Shown: positions 27,893-40,390, counted from the first letter of the stretch. The stretch: 64,000 nt of DNA from Trichoplusia ni (GCF_003590095.1 NC_039494.1:8184001-8248000), one strand, 5' to 3'. Made by a program: numbers and translations. Notes: generated by a model from the sequence alone, not told the origin.

Positions 27893-28147
27893 TGGGTAAC
27901 CTTTTTACACTTCCAAACTTAGTTTTTGAAAAGTACAAAACTTGCAAAAAGAACAATCCCTTAATATTCTGAATTTATACAGCCATATAATTCTGTATCT
28001 TAAAACTACACGATACGGTCTAAAGTTGTCGGGCAAAACTATTCCTAGCAATAATTTGTCGCGATGCAACTATATATAGTTAATACAAAAATATAATTGT
28101 GTAAAATATTATTACGTAATGTCAACGAAAATGTTGAGAACTCCTGG

Positions 28148-28280
28148 ATATATTAAGCTTACGTTAAGCCATAAGAATTATTTTTTATTGATTATTTTTT
28201 ACTGCATTTTTAATTTGACTATTTCGAAGTGCTTTAATTAATTGACATGATGCCTAAAGCTTAACGTGAGCTCAATATAT
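28148..28280. mobile_element. small foldback element
   Basis: ATATATTAAGCTTACGTTAA then GC at the left; GCTTAACGTGAGCTCAATAT then AT at the right; 19 of 22 positions pair. Confidence 0.6.
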
Positions 28281-28550
28281 TATTTATATTTTGTAACCAG
28301 ATTAGTGTTGCCACTAATCAAAGATTTTGCGTTCGTCTCAAAATACGTACTTTATAACGTTAAGTTGTATATAATAAGCCATATTTAATCAGTGTACTGG
28401 CAACACTGCAAGCGAATAGACGACTGTAACTAGAATTTAGTTGTATTTATTTTTTGTAAGCATAAAAAATATAATGTAACTATAAATATTCGAATGTAAA
28501 GACTCGAAGGAAAGATATTACTCATTATGAACAAACTAATAATATGTGAA

Positions 28551-28564
28551 AGCGCCATCTAGCG
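28551..28564 (-). promoter_or_regulatory. CTCF-like motif
   Basis: AGCGCCATCTAGCG, whose reverse is CGCTAGATGGCGCT, close to the CTCF core. An opposed AACTAGATGGCGTT follows at 28607-28620. Confidence 0.35.
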
Positions 28565-28620
28565 AAACACAGCGGAACCATTTAAGACAATGATTCTTCT
28601 TGTTGAAACTAGATGGCGTT

Positions 28621-29315
28621 GTTACAAAATAAAATGAGTGATGATCTTTCAATTTATAAAGTTGTAGTTAGACAGCTATTAGGATGAAAAAAAATATGTT
28701 AAATTAAAAAAATAATATAGAAATAAAAAATCTCAATGGTAGTTGTGTTAGTATTTGGGAGTCCTAAGGTATTTAAATAAGCTGGCGATTATACATGTAT
28801 TTATTTATTCAATTTAATTAAAAAAGAAACGAAATTCTTAGAAAATAATCGAATACTTCCGTATTATATTGAAATGTATTTAAAATTTAGGACTAAAAAT
28901 CTATTAAAATTTGACCTAAATATACACAATTTTTTTTCTTTAATTAGAAGCCATTTTGACCGTAATCTCTAAAATGAATTATTAATTCAAATGCATTAAA
29001 ATTTGTGTGCGTTTTGAAGCTTGAATAACAGATGACATCCCTTATTTTTACGTTGCGGTCAAAAAGTAATTAATTGTTCATAAAAAACATGTTTAATTGT
29101 CCACTGATGACAAATTACGTATTATGCGAGGCTGAGTTTAATAATTATATATTTCCATATATTTTGTTTAAATATTTACAGGTTATGCTATCGAAATAGT
29201 TTCGATCTTAAAGCAAGTAATTTTGGAAATAATATATAGCTTTTAGCCGTGTATGATTTTTGTAAATCTGTCTGAAGGACGTAACATTTTTTTGGTCTAA
29301 TTATTTTATACTATA
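28621..29315. other. intergenic DNA, nothing recognised
   Basis: AT-rich, no ORF with protein features and no repeat shared with the rest of the window. Confidence 0.4.
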
Positions 29316-29536
29316 CTAGCTGTTCGCCCGCGGCTTCACCCGCGTCGAGGTCGGTTATATCGCGTTTCCAAGAGATCTCATCAAAAGTCCGGGATAAAAA
29401 CTGTCCTATGTTCTTTCTCAAGGTCAACTCTATCTCTGTACCAAATTTCATTAAAATCAGTTCAGAGCTTTAGACGTGAAAGCGTAACTGACGGACAGAC
29501 AAACAGTTACTTTCGCATTTATAATATTAGTAGGGA
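29316..29536 (-). mobile_element. non-autonomous Helitron, intact
   Basis: CTAGCTGTTCGCCCGCGGCT at the left to TTATAATATTAGTAGGGA at the right; T follows. Same subfamily as 1-171 and 62479-62696. Confidence 0.9.
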
Positions 29537-29985
29537 TTGTAATTAATAGCAAACAACAGGTAATTTTGAAATTTGTAAAGCAAAATGTGTGGGAATATAG
29601 AAAGCGTTCTTATTGTGTCATATTAAACCGAGGCTAAAATTGTATGGTTTATAGATTGTATGAAATTATCGCAACCATTGTATCGTGTATTATTTAGTAA
29701 AGGTGATATATTTGATTTAGTTATTGACGCGCTGTTTGTATTTGGTTGTAGTTAATTTTAGCCCACTGTTGGGCAAAATTAAGTTTATTGGTCTGTAACT
29801 GGTCCACCGCTGGGCCGTATAAATAGGCATCTATTTTAAAAAGTCAACATTTTTTATACTCCATCACTGAAAGTACTGAATTGTATCATTTAATAATGTT
29901 TCATCCTGACGAAAGTTACGAAAGAAATATGGGTTTAAACATTATCATATTTTAAATACATGCATATTATATGGTATATAAAAAA

Positions 29986-30017
29986 CTCCACATATGTAAG
30001 TCTTGACATATGTGGAG
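29986..30017. repeat. 12-bp perfect inverted repeat
   Basis: CTCCACATATGT, loop AAGTCTTG, ACATATGTGGAG. Confidence 0.9.
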
Positions 30018-30600
30018 CCATTACAATTACCATTTAAGAATACAAGAGCAGATAGCCGATACATTTAATTTCAATCGGTTTTCCATAGCTTTCTCAAAAA
30101 CGAGTATTTGGTCTAAAAGAATTCTTAAAAATGCTAAATGTATTACAAATGAAAATCAAAATCAAATCATCTTTGGTGTGTATTTCTGTTACAAGTACAA
30201 TATAAATGATTTAGTAATAATTAAAATAAAATAATTATACCCAAATACAGACAGTACGTTCTCTATATAATTAAAAACAATTCTTGCTAACATCAAGTCA
30301 GTAATTTAGTTCTTCATACGTCATTGGTTTTTGATAGAGATTCCAACCTTTTTGGTGCATAATCTTTTTTATTTTGTGGTTGTCAGTTAAAAGCTATCTT
30401 ATGCCTTTGTAATAAAGTTGGTATTTGTAACACAATACATTGTATGGTAACTAGTTTTCTCATTATGTTGTTAATTGGAAAAACTACTTTACACCTTTGG
30501 AATAAAGTAGGTTTTTGATCGTGGAGGAATACTTTAGTTTTCTTGAGATTATATTTTGTAGCAATACAATTTCATTATTCTTCATTGAAAATATTTGTAG

Positions 30601-30740
30601 TATTAATCACCGCCTTAGCTCACTGCAGGCGATTTCAGATCCAAATATATAGCATCCAGGTTTCCTCACGATGTTTTTCTTCACCATTTGTCAGTGGTGT
30701 CTTAGAATAACTAAAAATGTATTTATATGTAGAGTAATTC
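30601..30740 (-). mobile_element. LINE-type 3' fragment
   Basis: CTTAGCTCACTGCAGGCGAT and TTTCCTCACGATGTTTTTCT, also found at 14835, 39083 and 41405. Confidence 0.5.
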
Positions 30741-30764
30741 TTTGAAAGCCAAATCTTCTTATCG

Positions 30765-30840
30765 TATGGTTGATGTACAACCTGGTGTCAGAGTGTAACC
30801 CGCCCGTAGTCCTCTGACGTGACGCAACACACCCTTGAAA
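30765..30840. repeat. dispersed repeat, uninterrupted form
   Basis: CGTATGGTTGATGTACAACC and TGGTGTCAGAGTGTAA. The same sequence at 20400-20690 is split by a MITE. Confidence 0.6.
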
Positions 30841-31012
30841 CATTCTTAGACGTATCTTCCCAAAGCTTTTTTTCCCCATTAGCCAAGCAAAGCTAGTTAG
30901 CTTAATTGACAGAGATTGTTTAATAATAATAAGCAAGCTTTAAATTGTATGACAGTGACACATTAATGAAAGCTGTGTTAGTACACAACATCACTGTATA
31001 GTTACAAGGGTT

Positions 31013-31030
31013 ACCAACAGATGGCGCCAC
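31013..31030 (+). promoter_or_regulatory. CTCF-like motif
   Basis: ACCAACAGATGGCGCCAC is close to the CTCF consensus (CCANNAG-TGGCGC). Not in a recognised repeat. Confidence 0.4.
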
Positions 31031-31504
31031 GCGAAGATTAATTGAATGAACTGTAAGTAACAAAGTTGAATATTTTTGTTTGTAGAAGTTTCTCTATCAA
31101 AGACCAAGTCGTTATATATGTAGTTATAAAGCTTTTTGTAAAAACTTAGCGATATTTATTTATTAGACGAAATGTGTGCGTTTCAAATGTGATCTATTTT
31201 AAGTGCGAGTGACGTAGCCGCCGTGCAATCTGTGGAAATATATATAATTTCTCTTAGTTAATTGTTTTATTTGTGTTTTTATCCTTGTAATTTACCTAAT
31301 GCGGTGAGGCATCAATAGCATTTATATTTGTCTGGAGTTTGTGCTGGAAATTCAACCTCTTTTTGACCGACTTCAAATAGGGGAAGGTTCTCAATGAAAT
31401 GAAATGATGAATTAAGTTTGGACCAGAACATTTTGTTAGAAGTCCACTGTTTGCTTTCGTCCAAAAAAAATGTAAGGAAATCCTAGAAAATCTACTTTTT
31501 TTCA

Positions 31505-31556
31505 GAAACGACTCCCGCACTAAGGAATTAAATCCTTGTGTCGGGGGGGGGGGGGG
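31505..31556 (-). mobile_element. SINE family B 3' end with G14
   Basis: ACGACTCCCGCACTAAGGAA and ATCCTTGTGTCG, then fourteen G where other copies have a short GGGG run. Confidence 0.75.
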
Positions 31557-31872
31557 TTACAAATTTACCGGTTAAATTCTCCGGAGTGATTCATCCTCTT
31601 TTGTACTTAGGACCACGAGAAAGCGATGCCCACTACTGCAATTTCAAAACCCTCCAAACAAGTGAAAAAGCGTCCTCAGTGGTGCATAAGAACTCAGAGT
31701 GATATTCGTGGGTAAACATTATTTGGTGATTGAAAATGTTGGGAAAATGAACGCAATACATTCTAATGGACAATTCCACCGCCCAGGCGAACATCAACCG
31801 TAATAAGTTCCACAGAGCTTGCATGTCTTTAAAGCGCGTTTAAAAAGAATTCGATCGATCACACTGCTTGAC

Positions 31873-32103
31873 GACCTCCGTGGTCGAGTGGCGTACGCTC
31901 CGGTTTCAAGGTGTCGCTAGCTCTGAGGTCCGGGGTTCGATCCCCGGTCGGGTCAATGTAAAAATTCACATTTCTACATTGTCTCGGGTCTGGGTGTTTG
32001 TGGTACCTTCGTTGTATCTGAATTCCATAACACAAGTGCCTCAGCAACTTACTTTGGGTTCAGAACAATGTATGTGATGTTGTCCGCATTTATTTATTTA
32101 TTT
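31873..32103 (+). mobile_element. tRNA-derived SINE family A
   Basis: GACCTCCGTGGTCGAGTGG, GGGTTCGATCCCCGG, then the family body and an ATTT tail; nearly identical to 22860. Confidence 0.9.
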
Positions 32104-32580
32104 TTAACTACACTACTTCTGGATGTAAGGCTCGGAGTGGCAATGCTGCAAATAGTTAAGAAAAACTCACTGCTAGCAAAAATGGGGTAACATTCAGGTC
32201 AATTTGTCTTCAAATTTAATTGTGCATGTCTCGTGAATATTTTGGAAAGCCCCTGCAATACAATGATTAAATTCCTCAGTGTTAAAATGTCGTTTAAAAT
32301 AAATTTATCTTAAAATAATTTATATTGACTAATGGAATAGTTTACACAGCTGTCATTACAGTTTATAGGTTGGCATCTTATAGAATTGCCGACGTATTTT
32401 TAAAACATGAAAAATGAATATTACTATTTCAAAAGTTACTTAGTTCTTAAAATTAATTGTTTGGATCATTGAAATAACTATTTTCTTACTACATGCATAT
32501 GAATATCATTCTTCTATCTATATAGGCGCGGGATTTCTTTAGTTTTCTCACAAGTCCGGATACTTTACAAATAAAGTAAG

Positions 32581-32710
32581 TCATCACCATCATCAGCCCA
32601 TATTCGTCCACTGCTGGACATAGGCCTCTCCTATCGCACGCCATCGAGATATATCTTCTCCTCGCATCCAACTCGTGCCATCTTCCGCAGATCATCACTC
32701 CACCGTACCT
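32581..32710 (-). mobile_element. LINE 3' fragment
   Basis: GTCCACTGCTGGACATAGGC and CCTCGCATCCAACTCGTGCC; reversed CAGCAGTGG type 3' end. Confidence 0.6.
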
Positions 32711-33990
32711 GAGGAAAGAAAAAATAAAATTCTATTAATTAGTATCTAAAGTTTCATGATTTTGGAAGAGCGTAATGGTAATCATAAGTCACCCTCTTAC
32801 ACAATTTGTAGTAAATCTTACCCGCGACGCGTGTATAACGACAATTAAAAGTAAAATGTAAACAAGCGAGGTGTCAGCTTACCCCTGTGGCTCAGCGCCC
32901 GCGTGGAGGGCTCTCGCTCCGCCCGAGCGTGCACACTGCATAATGGTCGGCACACGACAGCGTAGGGTTGTCTCGTAACGGGAAAAATAAGATTGGTTTC
33001 TGTTTTATACCTACTCTCTATACCTAATAATGAAATATAGGAAAAGAGTATATATGTTTGAGTGGGATAATGCAGCGAAATTATAACAAAGATTACAATA
33101 TTACAATTACAATAATATATTAAAATTAAACAGCTATTTGACACAAAACACTGCATCCAAATCTGTTCACCCATTTAGGTCACTATGACACAGACAGACA
33201 CACAGAGTTAAATTTGACAACTCCTCATCTGGTAATGGGGGTTGACAGTAGCTTATCCAGTTTAACCCCATTTCATAGCTTTTGAAGTCCATACAATGAT
33301 ACCGGCCCCAATAACTGTAATATTAACATTTAAAAATTTTAAATAAAAGAGCGTATATTTAAGTAGAATAACAAAAATATATGTACATGTAGAACACAAT
33401 AGACATACATTGTATACATTAATAAAAAAAAATATGTTGGCAACCCTATGTCAAAGTAATCGGCGGATAATAAGCCCGGTAAAAAGCCGTAACCCGATCC
33501 CGGATCACGCTTGTTACCAGTTCAACTTGAACCGATGCGGTCTAATCTGTTGTTGAACGCAGGTTTAATTGCGTAAACTAATATTAGTACGAATTTGTAT
33601 ATAGATAACATTCTCAGGGATTTTTAACTGTTTAAATGTTGCGAAAACGTCATAAAACATTTTGTCTGAGGAAATGGCGCACTAATATCCTTAGAATAGA
33701 AACTATTTTTTTTGTAAAAAATCTTAAAATTATTAGAAAGAAACTATGTTGCCCCCCAGTCTGCAGTAAACGCAGAATTTTGTGGATATGTCCATTGAAT
33801 GTTTGTTACTCTTTCAAGCGAAAACCACTGAATGGATTTAGACAATATTTGGTAGATAGTTTATAACCTGAATTATCCATTATTTATGTTCCCGTGGGAT
33901 TATTTTCGATTGTTAGCGGGCGGAGTTGCTGGCAACAGTTAGTATTTTGCAATTTGACCAACATGTATTGCTTGACATGAGGAAATGCAG
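32711..33990. other. intergenic DNA
   Basis: A GC-rich patch at 32820-32960 (GGCTCAGCGCCCGCGTGGAG, CTCCGCCCGAGCG) is unassigned. An old Helitron-like piece spans about 33790-33945 and ends GGCAACAGTTAG. No gene seen. Confidence 0.45.
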
Positions 33991-34200
33991 TTTTTTTTAA
34001 CACGACTCCCGCACTAAGGAGTTTAATCTTTCTGTCGCGGGGGGTTTTACAAACATACAAATCACATGCACATTGACACCCAGACTCAGATCAAGAATTG
34101 TGGATCACACAAATACTTGTCCTACGCGGGGATCGAACCCGCGACACGACACGCACAGTGGTTTTGGCGTGGTGACCTCAACCACTCGGCTATCCGTGTA
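33991..34200 (-). mobile_element. SINE family B, full length
   Basis: Poly-T, CACGACTCCCGCACTAAGGA, GGGGATCGAACCCGCGACAC (B box reversed), and AACCACTCGGCTATCCGTG (A box reversed). Confidence 0.9.
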
Positions 34201-34870
34201 GTCAAGTAGTTGTAGGGCAAAGTAATTTAAAATTGTATACTATTCGTATTAAGAGCCATGATCCTCGCACAACACGCCTGATGCCTTTAAAGTTATAAGA
34301 CTCATTTTCAACGTATTTTTTAAGCTCGTAACACAATATCTAGCTACTTTGAACACACAATTTAACTTAAACTTAAGGAAGCACTCCAATCAATCTCAGG
34401 ACACAAAAGACTGCTTCCGTCTGTCTCCAAGCCCTTGAGGTTAACATGCGACGGATGACATCTTGATGTAAAGGGCTCAACGTCAAATCTCCCTTAAAAC
34501 AGGAAGGAAAACAAAGGACCCTTAAGAAATGTGAGCGGCGACACGCGCGCGCCACGCGGCGAGTAGCGGAACTAAGCTCTTACTGAATGAAGTTTATTAA
34601 ACCGAATGAATGGATTGAAAATTCGTCTTGTTATTGTGTTTTGTTATTATTTTGGTGTAATTGTGTTTATTAAATGTTTGGGGTGGTTTTTTGGGTTTAA
34701 TTTGACTTTTTGACTACGAGATTTGAGATAAGGTGAAGATTTTAGGGATTTACGAAAGTTGTGGTTACTAATTATAATAGATCTGGTAATCTGCTGCAGT
34801 TTTGCCTTTCGGAGTCTAATGATTAAAGTTCATATTAGGGGGATATTATCTATATCAGATAGCTAAAGTA

Positions 34871-35410
34871 TTGACGAAAAGGATACAGAACGCATGGAAG
34901 AGTTTCCGGGCCCTTAAGGAACACCTGAAAGGCAGCTTACCGATTACTCTAAAAAGGAAGCTCATCGACATGTGCGTCCCGCCCGTCCTAACCTACGGTG
35001 CTCACAGTTGGTCACTTACAGAACACCAGAAGTCCAAACTCAAAATTTGCCAACGCGCGATGGAGCGCAGCATACTTGGCTTCAAACTATCGGACCGAGT
35101 AAGAAACACCACACTGCGCTCCATAACGCAAGTAACAGATGTCGGGGAAAAAACAGCCAGGCTAAAGTGGGAGTGAGCTGGTCACGTCGCGCGAATGCAG
35201 CCTGACCGTTGGGCAAAAATCGTCACACACTGGACGCCGGAAGGAGGACATCGGCAACGAGGCCGTCCGCGACGAAGGTGGTGTGACGATCTAGTCAAAT
35301 ACGCGGGGCGCACGTGGCCGGAACTTGCACAAAATAGAGAAGTGTGGAAGAGAAAGGGGGGAGGCCTTTGCCCAGCAGTGGGATCTAAAGCAGGCTACAT
35401 AAAAAAAAAA
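34871..35410 (+). pseudogene. LINE (RTE-like) ORF2 C-terminal fragment, broken
   Basis: Frame from 34871 encodes MTKRIQNAWKSFRALKEHLK, PPVLTYGAHSWSLTEHQKSK and RAMERSILGFKL, typical of the region after the reverse transcriptase domain in insect LINEs annotated as endonuclease-reverse transcriptase. A TGA at 35174-35176 stands where related copies have TGG (EWAGH). The same frame then continues from 35177 with GHVARMQPDRWAKIVTHW, GRPRRRWCDDL and the 3' phrase GGCCTTTGCCCAGCAGTGGG, ending in an A run. The 5' part is missing, so it is a dead 5'-truncated insertion. Confidence 0.88.
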
Positions 35411-36157
35411 ACTATTGTCAGCATATGTATATTGCGTGATAACTGATAATGCAATATTATGACATGCCATGCCGTAGAGCTGATCTGATGCTGAAGCTGG
35501 AAGGTGGCTTTAAGAACTCCGCCAAAAACACCAAGGAGTTATATTATTCGTTTGAATTATCTTTTCAAATGGTTTAATTCCAAACATTGAAGAAAATATC
35601 CAATGGTTTTTTGTTTTTTCCGTCTTTTGCTTTTTTTAACAGTTTATTCCCGACCCATGCTCATAATTATGGACTACTTAAATACGCGTGAGAAAACTTT
35701 AACACATCATATAATTATAAGTTTATTTCACTCACAGATCTCATTTTTATTCCACGCTATACCAAAAACAATAGCAACAATAAACTCACAACTTATCAAT
35801 AGAGTAATTAAGTAACATTGGCCGAATAAATTGTTGTAAATAACATTACAACGTCCCTCCAAAACTACAACAACAATTACAGTCGCGTGCCACCATTCAT
35901 GCACGTTCGCGCCAATCTATTTTGACAGGTGTAACTCAATTTCATCCGCCATTTTATTTTGAGCAGGGGAACTATACAACGTTTAGTTATTTAATTGAAT
36001 TTTATTAACCTTTTATACTAATACTTATTTTGATAATCTATTTAATTTTGATATTCCGTGCGATAGTGAAGGGTGGGAGTTTATGATTTTTCTTTGAAGT
36101 TCGTAAGTTAATTTAAGATAACAATTGTTTGTTAAATGTACTCTCAAGCTTTATTAT
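35411..36157. other. intergenic DNA
   Basis: No repeat recognised. A moderately GC-rich stretch at 35850-35960 is unassigned; the open frame at 35603-35815 has no protein features. Confidence 0.4.
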
Positions 36158-36413
36158 TGAGTCTGTTGGTCTAGTAGTTAGTAGCCCTGACTGCTATACC
36201 GAAGGTCGTGGGTTTGGTACTTACCCAGGACAAAAGTTGGTGTGATGAGCGCGGTCGCGACTTGTTCTGTGTCTGGTGTAATGTACCTATTGTATTATGT
36301 ATGTCTTTAAAAATAAATAAGCATGTTTATCAGTTGTCTAGTACTCGTAATGCAAGCTTTGCTTAGTTTGAGACTAGATGGCGTTGTGTAGAAATTGTGA
36401 ATTATTATTATTT
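36158..36413 (+). mobile_element. tRNA-derived SINE family C
   Basis: GTCTGTTGGTCTAGTAG (A box) and GTCGTGGGTTTGGTAC (mutated B box), body ending GAGACTAGATGGCGTTG. Confidence 0.85.
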
Positions 36414-36692
36414 AGTTAAGTTTGCGTTGACTTCGATTGGGCAGATGGGTAAAGATTCTGAGACTTGTCGTGTTTTGGCAAAGAACTTTTAAGACGTTGA
36501 TTTCGAGACCGCCTCTCCAACAGTAATCTTTTTGCATCTTTTATTTATTCCATTGGATATTGACAAATATTTTAATTATGAATAGACTTATAATATTCGT
36601 TTCGGAAGTCAAATAGACAGTCGCCCAGTATAATACGATATTACGATTCGTTAGAACTAAAAGTTGACTCATAAACAAATTAATTAAATTTA

Positions 36693-36840
36693 TAATAACT
36701 ATCGTGAGACTGATTCATTATTAAATGATGTAACGGTTTACTAACGCATATTAAAATTTATCGGGGTAGCCCGACTAGTTTCGGACCCAACCGGAGTCCT
36801 TAATCATGAGCAGACGCGGCGGGATCGATCAGTTTGACTC
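36693..36840 (+). repeat. dispersed repeat (family G)
   Basis: ATAACTATCGTGAGACTGAT through CCGACTAGTTTCGGACCCAA and CTTAATCATGAGCAG; shared with 25195 and 38936. Confidence 0.65.
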
Positions 36841-38099
36841 GCGTTAATTTAATAAATTAATTAAAGATTACACAGACATACACCTCCAGGAACGAGACGA
36901 CCTAGTATTGTTTAACCGACTCCAAAAAAGAGTTTTTTATTAATTATTCGTAATCTTAACTTAACTTTATTCAGCGTGTTCATATCTATTTTAAATAAAA
37001 ATAATTTTAAGTATTTATATTAATTATTAATTTCTCAGGTAATATCATTATGTTATTTTACAAAACACTAGAAAAACATATTTTCCCAAACTCTACAATC
37101 GTGCGTGATTTATCTGCCATCGGTAAAGTACCACTTTGACACTTAATTGGCAGCGCGATGTTAGGGGGCACTAAAGTACCATTCAACTTATCAACATGAT
37201 CTATTATTGAAAAATGCAGTTTCGTTATCTTTTTAAACTATTTTTTATAAAATAGTTATGTAAGTGGTAATAGTTTCTTGCAAGTGTTTTCATAAAACCG
37301 TCAAGTCCGAGTCGGACGAAAACTGCCACCATCAATTTTATGACTGTAGCAATTGCAATGTGGCTTAATCTCAATGTTTAGTTTTATTATTTGTTGTTTA
37401 AGTGCCAACAGAAATGTATTATCTGACAGCTATATAGCTAACACGGTTCATGAGGAATAGAATGGTGACAAACGGACTGACTGACAAACAACGAAGCCTC
37501 AGTCATAGGGCTCCATTTCTACGAAACAACTTTTAAAGAACTCACTAATTTTTATCAAATCGCTCAATCCGGTCGGGAGCTATGATGCCACAGACAGACA
37601 AACACGTCAAACTTACAAAACCCGTCATTTTTCGTCAGGGCTTTAAAAATAACATACTACTGTCGAACTAATAACATCCATCGTCTTCCTATTGTAGTCG
37701 GTTAAAAGTCTATAATTAGTATTAATTAGCACTAATTTGTGAGTTTAACGTATTTTCGCCTTTCTACACTTACCCTTAGTCTGCCCTCAACCGGTGTGAA
37801 CTCCGCCTTACCCGCTAATGAGCGCATGGCTTATCTCGCCACTTTAGGTACCAGCCCTTTGTTGTCACTATAGTGCCACTTGGTACCACTGAACAAAACG
37901 TGATGTTTTTACACTTTTTTTAGATATCTGATTTTTGTTGGCGCTGTGTTTTTTTAGATAGTGTTTAGTTAAGGATATTGAAGTTAAGTTTCGCTAGCTG
38001 AGGACTTTATTCGAATGGGTGTTTATTTTGAATCCATTAGGTATAAAAAGTTTGAAACAGATTTTGTGCTTAATTTAACCAGGAAAATACCTACAAGCT
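36841..38099. other. intergenic DNA
   Basis: A degraded family H piece at about 37305-37530 (CAAGTCCGAGTCGGACGAAA). No gene seen. Confidence 0.4.
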
Positions 38100-38290
38100 T
38101 CACTGTTGGGATCACCACGCCAAACCCATTGAATGCGACGCGTCTCAGGTTTGATCCCCGCTCAGGACAAGAGTTTTGGTAATCCACGAATGCTTGTAAT
38201 GAGTCTGGGTATCTTTGTGCATGTGATTTGTGAAACCCGCTGCGACACAAGTATATTAAATTCCATACTGTGGGAGTCGAATTAAAAAAC
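38100..38290 (+). mobile_element. SINE family B
   Basis: GGGATCACCACGCCAAACCC, CAGGTTTGATCCCCGCTC, ATCCACGAATGCTTG and CTGTGGGAGTCG. Confidence 0.8.
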
Positions 38291-38671
38291 ATAAAGTATG
38301 TACCTATAAAGATACTCATGTACTATCGCATTTATAAAATTAGTGTTACTCTAATAAAGATTTACTAAAGATTATCAGTAATAAAATATCTATCAGAATA
38401 AATACACAAATTAAAACGGTTATCGTCCTAGCCTTTACAAATTAAAACCATAAAGTAATTAAAATGACCGCTATAGTTAACTTAACCAGTACAAACAGCC
38501 GTTAACCGTGATAAAAGCCAGTTAAAACCGCAAGTTCAAAATAAACGGTTGTATTAAACCGCGAAATGTATAATAATAATTAACATATCATTTAAGCATT
38601 TATCTCGTTATAAATGAGTAACTATATACAATATCTGTAATAAATTAATTTGTTTGAAATATTAATAAAAA

Positions 38672-38919
38672 AATAATAATATTCTACAACTTTCACACAA
38701 CGCCATCTAGTCTCAAACTAAGCAGAGCTTCTATTATGAGTACTAGACAACTGATAAACATACTTATATATTTCTAAATACATACATAATATAGATAACA
38801 TTACACCCAAACAATAAAAACAATATTGCTGATCACACAAACATTTATCCCGGTGGGAATCGAACCCACGACCTCAGGTATAGCAGTCAGGATCACTAAC
38901 CACTAGACCAACAGGCCAC
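38672..38919 (-). mobile_element. tRNA-derived SINE family C, full length
   Basis: CAACGCCATCTAGTCTCAAA at the left; GGTGGGAATCGAACCCACGA and CACTAGACCAACAGGCC at the right. Confidence 0.9.
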
Positions 38920-38935
38920 ATTGGTTTTATAACAC

Positions 38936-39014
38936 AACGGTTTACTCACGCGTATTTATCGGGATAGCCCGACTAGTTTCGGACCCAACCGGAGTCCTTA
39001 ATCATGAGCAGTTA
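38936..39014 (+). repeat. dispersed repeat (family G) piece
   Basis: ACGGTTTACTCACGCGTATT, CCGACTAGTTTCGGACCCAA and CTTAATCATGAGCAG. Confidence 0.65.
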
Positions 39015-39049
39015 AATTCATTCAGCCCGAGACACCATTGACAAACGGT

Positions 39050-40265
39050 GAAGGAAAAAAAATTAAGAAATCTTGGATTCCAAATATTGGAATCTGAAAT
39101 CGCCCGCAGTGAGCTAGCGTGGTGATCAATGCTCAAACCGTCCCTATAAGTGAAACAGTATTTAAAGAAGTGAGATTTACATAACGATCCTTTTATTTTT
39201 TCAATGTAATAAATTAAATTCGAAGAAATAATAAACAAGGGAATGACAATTGTAGTAAATCAAAAAGATTTTCTCTGTAAAGCAGCATGAAGATTTTTTC
39301 CTAGAATTATATCCAGTAATTAAATTATTCGTAGTAATTTAAAACGAATTGAAAAAAAATGAAATGATATAATTGCGAGTCGGACTTGCGAAATTAAGAA
39401 GTGCGAATAGGTAAAAAAAAACAAATCAGGTGGATGACAAACAAATTTTTGTCACCAAAATTTAAGAGCCGTAACAACGTTTATTTATCATAGTTCATGA
39501 TGAGATACAGCCTGTTGACAGACGGACGGATAGGAAGATGGTGGTGCCTGAGTAGGTACCTAATAGTTTTTTGGATTCCGTTAAACGGAATCCAAATAAT
39601 ATGTGCCTAGTGTACAGTTTTGACAACCACATAACTATAGCATAATGAAAAATGTATCTTGGCGTCATGTATTCAATATAATGTTGATCACCATCTCCTA
39701 ATAGTGACACGAGCACATAACGTGAATACCTCTTCTTCTTTCATATCTTTTAAGCTACTAATATTGTTATTAACCTATATTCTGATATTAAATACCTTAA
39801 CTGCTATTGTAAATCATTTTAAACCATCGTTCTGCTAGAGCGATTTGTGAATCTAATCCACCCAAAGCAGTAACAAAACAGTAAAAAAGTCATATAAATC
39901 GGTCCAGCCGTTTAGGAGCTCAGTAGCGTACACACGTAGAAATATGTGTGTACCTATATACCTATTAAGAAAACAATGTGATGAAAGGAAGTATAGACTC
40001 GCTCTCCCATCGCCGCGTCAGCTAAGGACTCCGGTTAGGTTCAAAAGTAGTCCCAAAATATTTTTTAACTATTACAAATCCGGCTCAAAACTCAATACTT
40101 AAAATGTTACAACAGAAATTCAACAACATTTTTACAGCCACTTGATATTAAATCCAAAAAAATAATATTAATTTGACAGGCAAAGTCGGGTCAAAACCCC
40201 TTAGTCCTCAATAACTGACATCAATAAAACGCCAAGCGATGAAACGCAACCCCAAATCGGCAAGC
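39050..40265. other. intergenic DNA with old repeat fragments
   Basis: LINE-type fragment at 39083-39145 (CGCAGTGAGCTAGCGTGGTG). Family H-like phrases at 39370 and 39490. Reverse family G phrase near 40010-40050 (AAGGACTCCGGTTAGGTTC). No gene. Confidence 0.5.
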
Positions 40266-40269
40266 TTTT

Positions 40270-40390
40270 GATCCGTAATTGGCGGTCTGTGATTGGTCCA
40301 GACGAGTGACTGGCGCGCGCTTAGCCCTCTGATTGGTCGGCTGGGGAACGCCACGCCCACTTTAGTAGGATTAGGGGGACAGGTGGGGGG
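40270..40390. promoter_or_regulatory. GC-rich island with three inverted CCAAT boxes
   Basis: AATTGGCGG near 40278, GATTGGTCC at 40291 and GATTGGTCGG at 40331, then CCACGCCCAC near 40351 and a G-rich run. The two GATTGG boxes are 40 bases apart. Stands out from AT-rich surroundings, 5.4 kb upstream of bsh. Function inferred only. Confidence 0.35.

Noticed and set aside
32845..33174. - strand 109-residue open frame
   Set aside because: No domain, low-complexity AT-rich translation, overlaps an unremarkable GC patch.
34871..35446. A host gene on the + strand
   Set aside because: Sequence is LINE ORF2 C-terminus with an in-frame TGA, a LINE 3' motif and A tail; truncated and dead.
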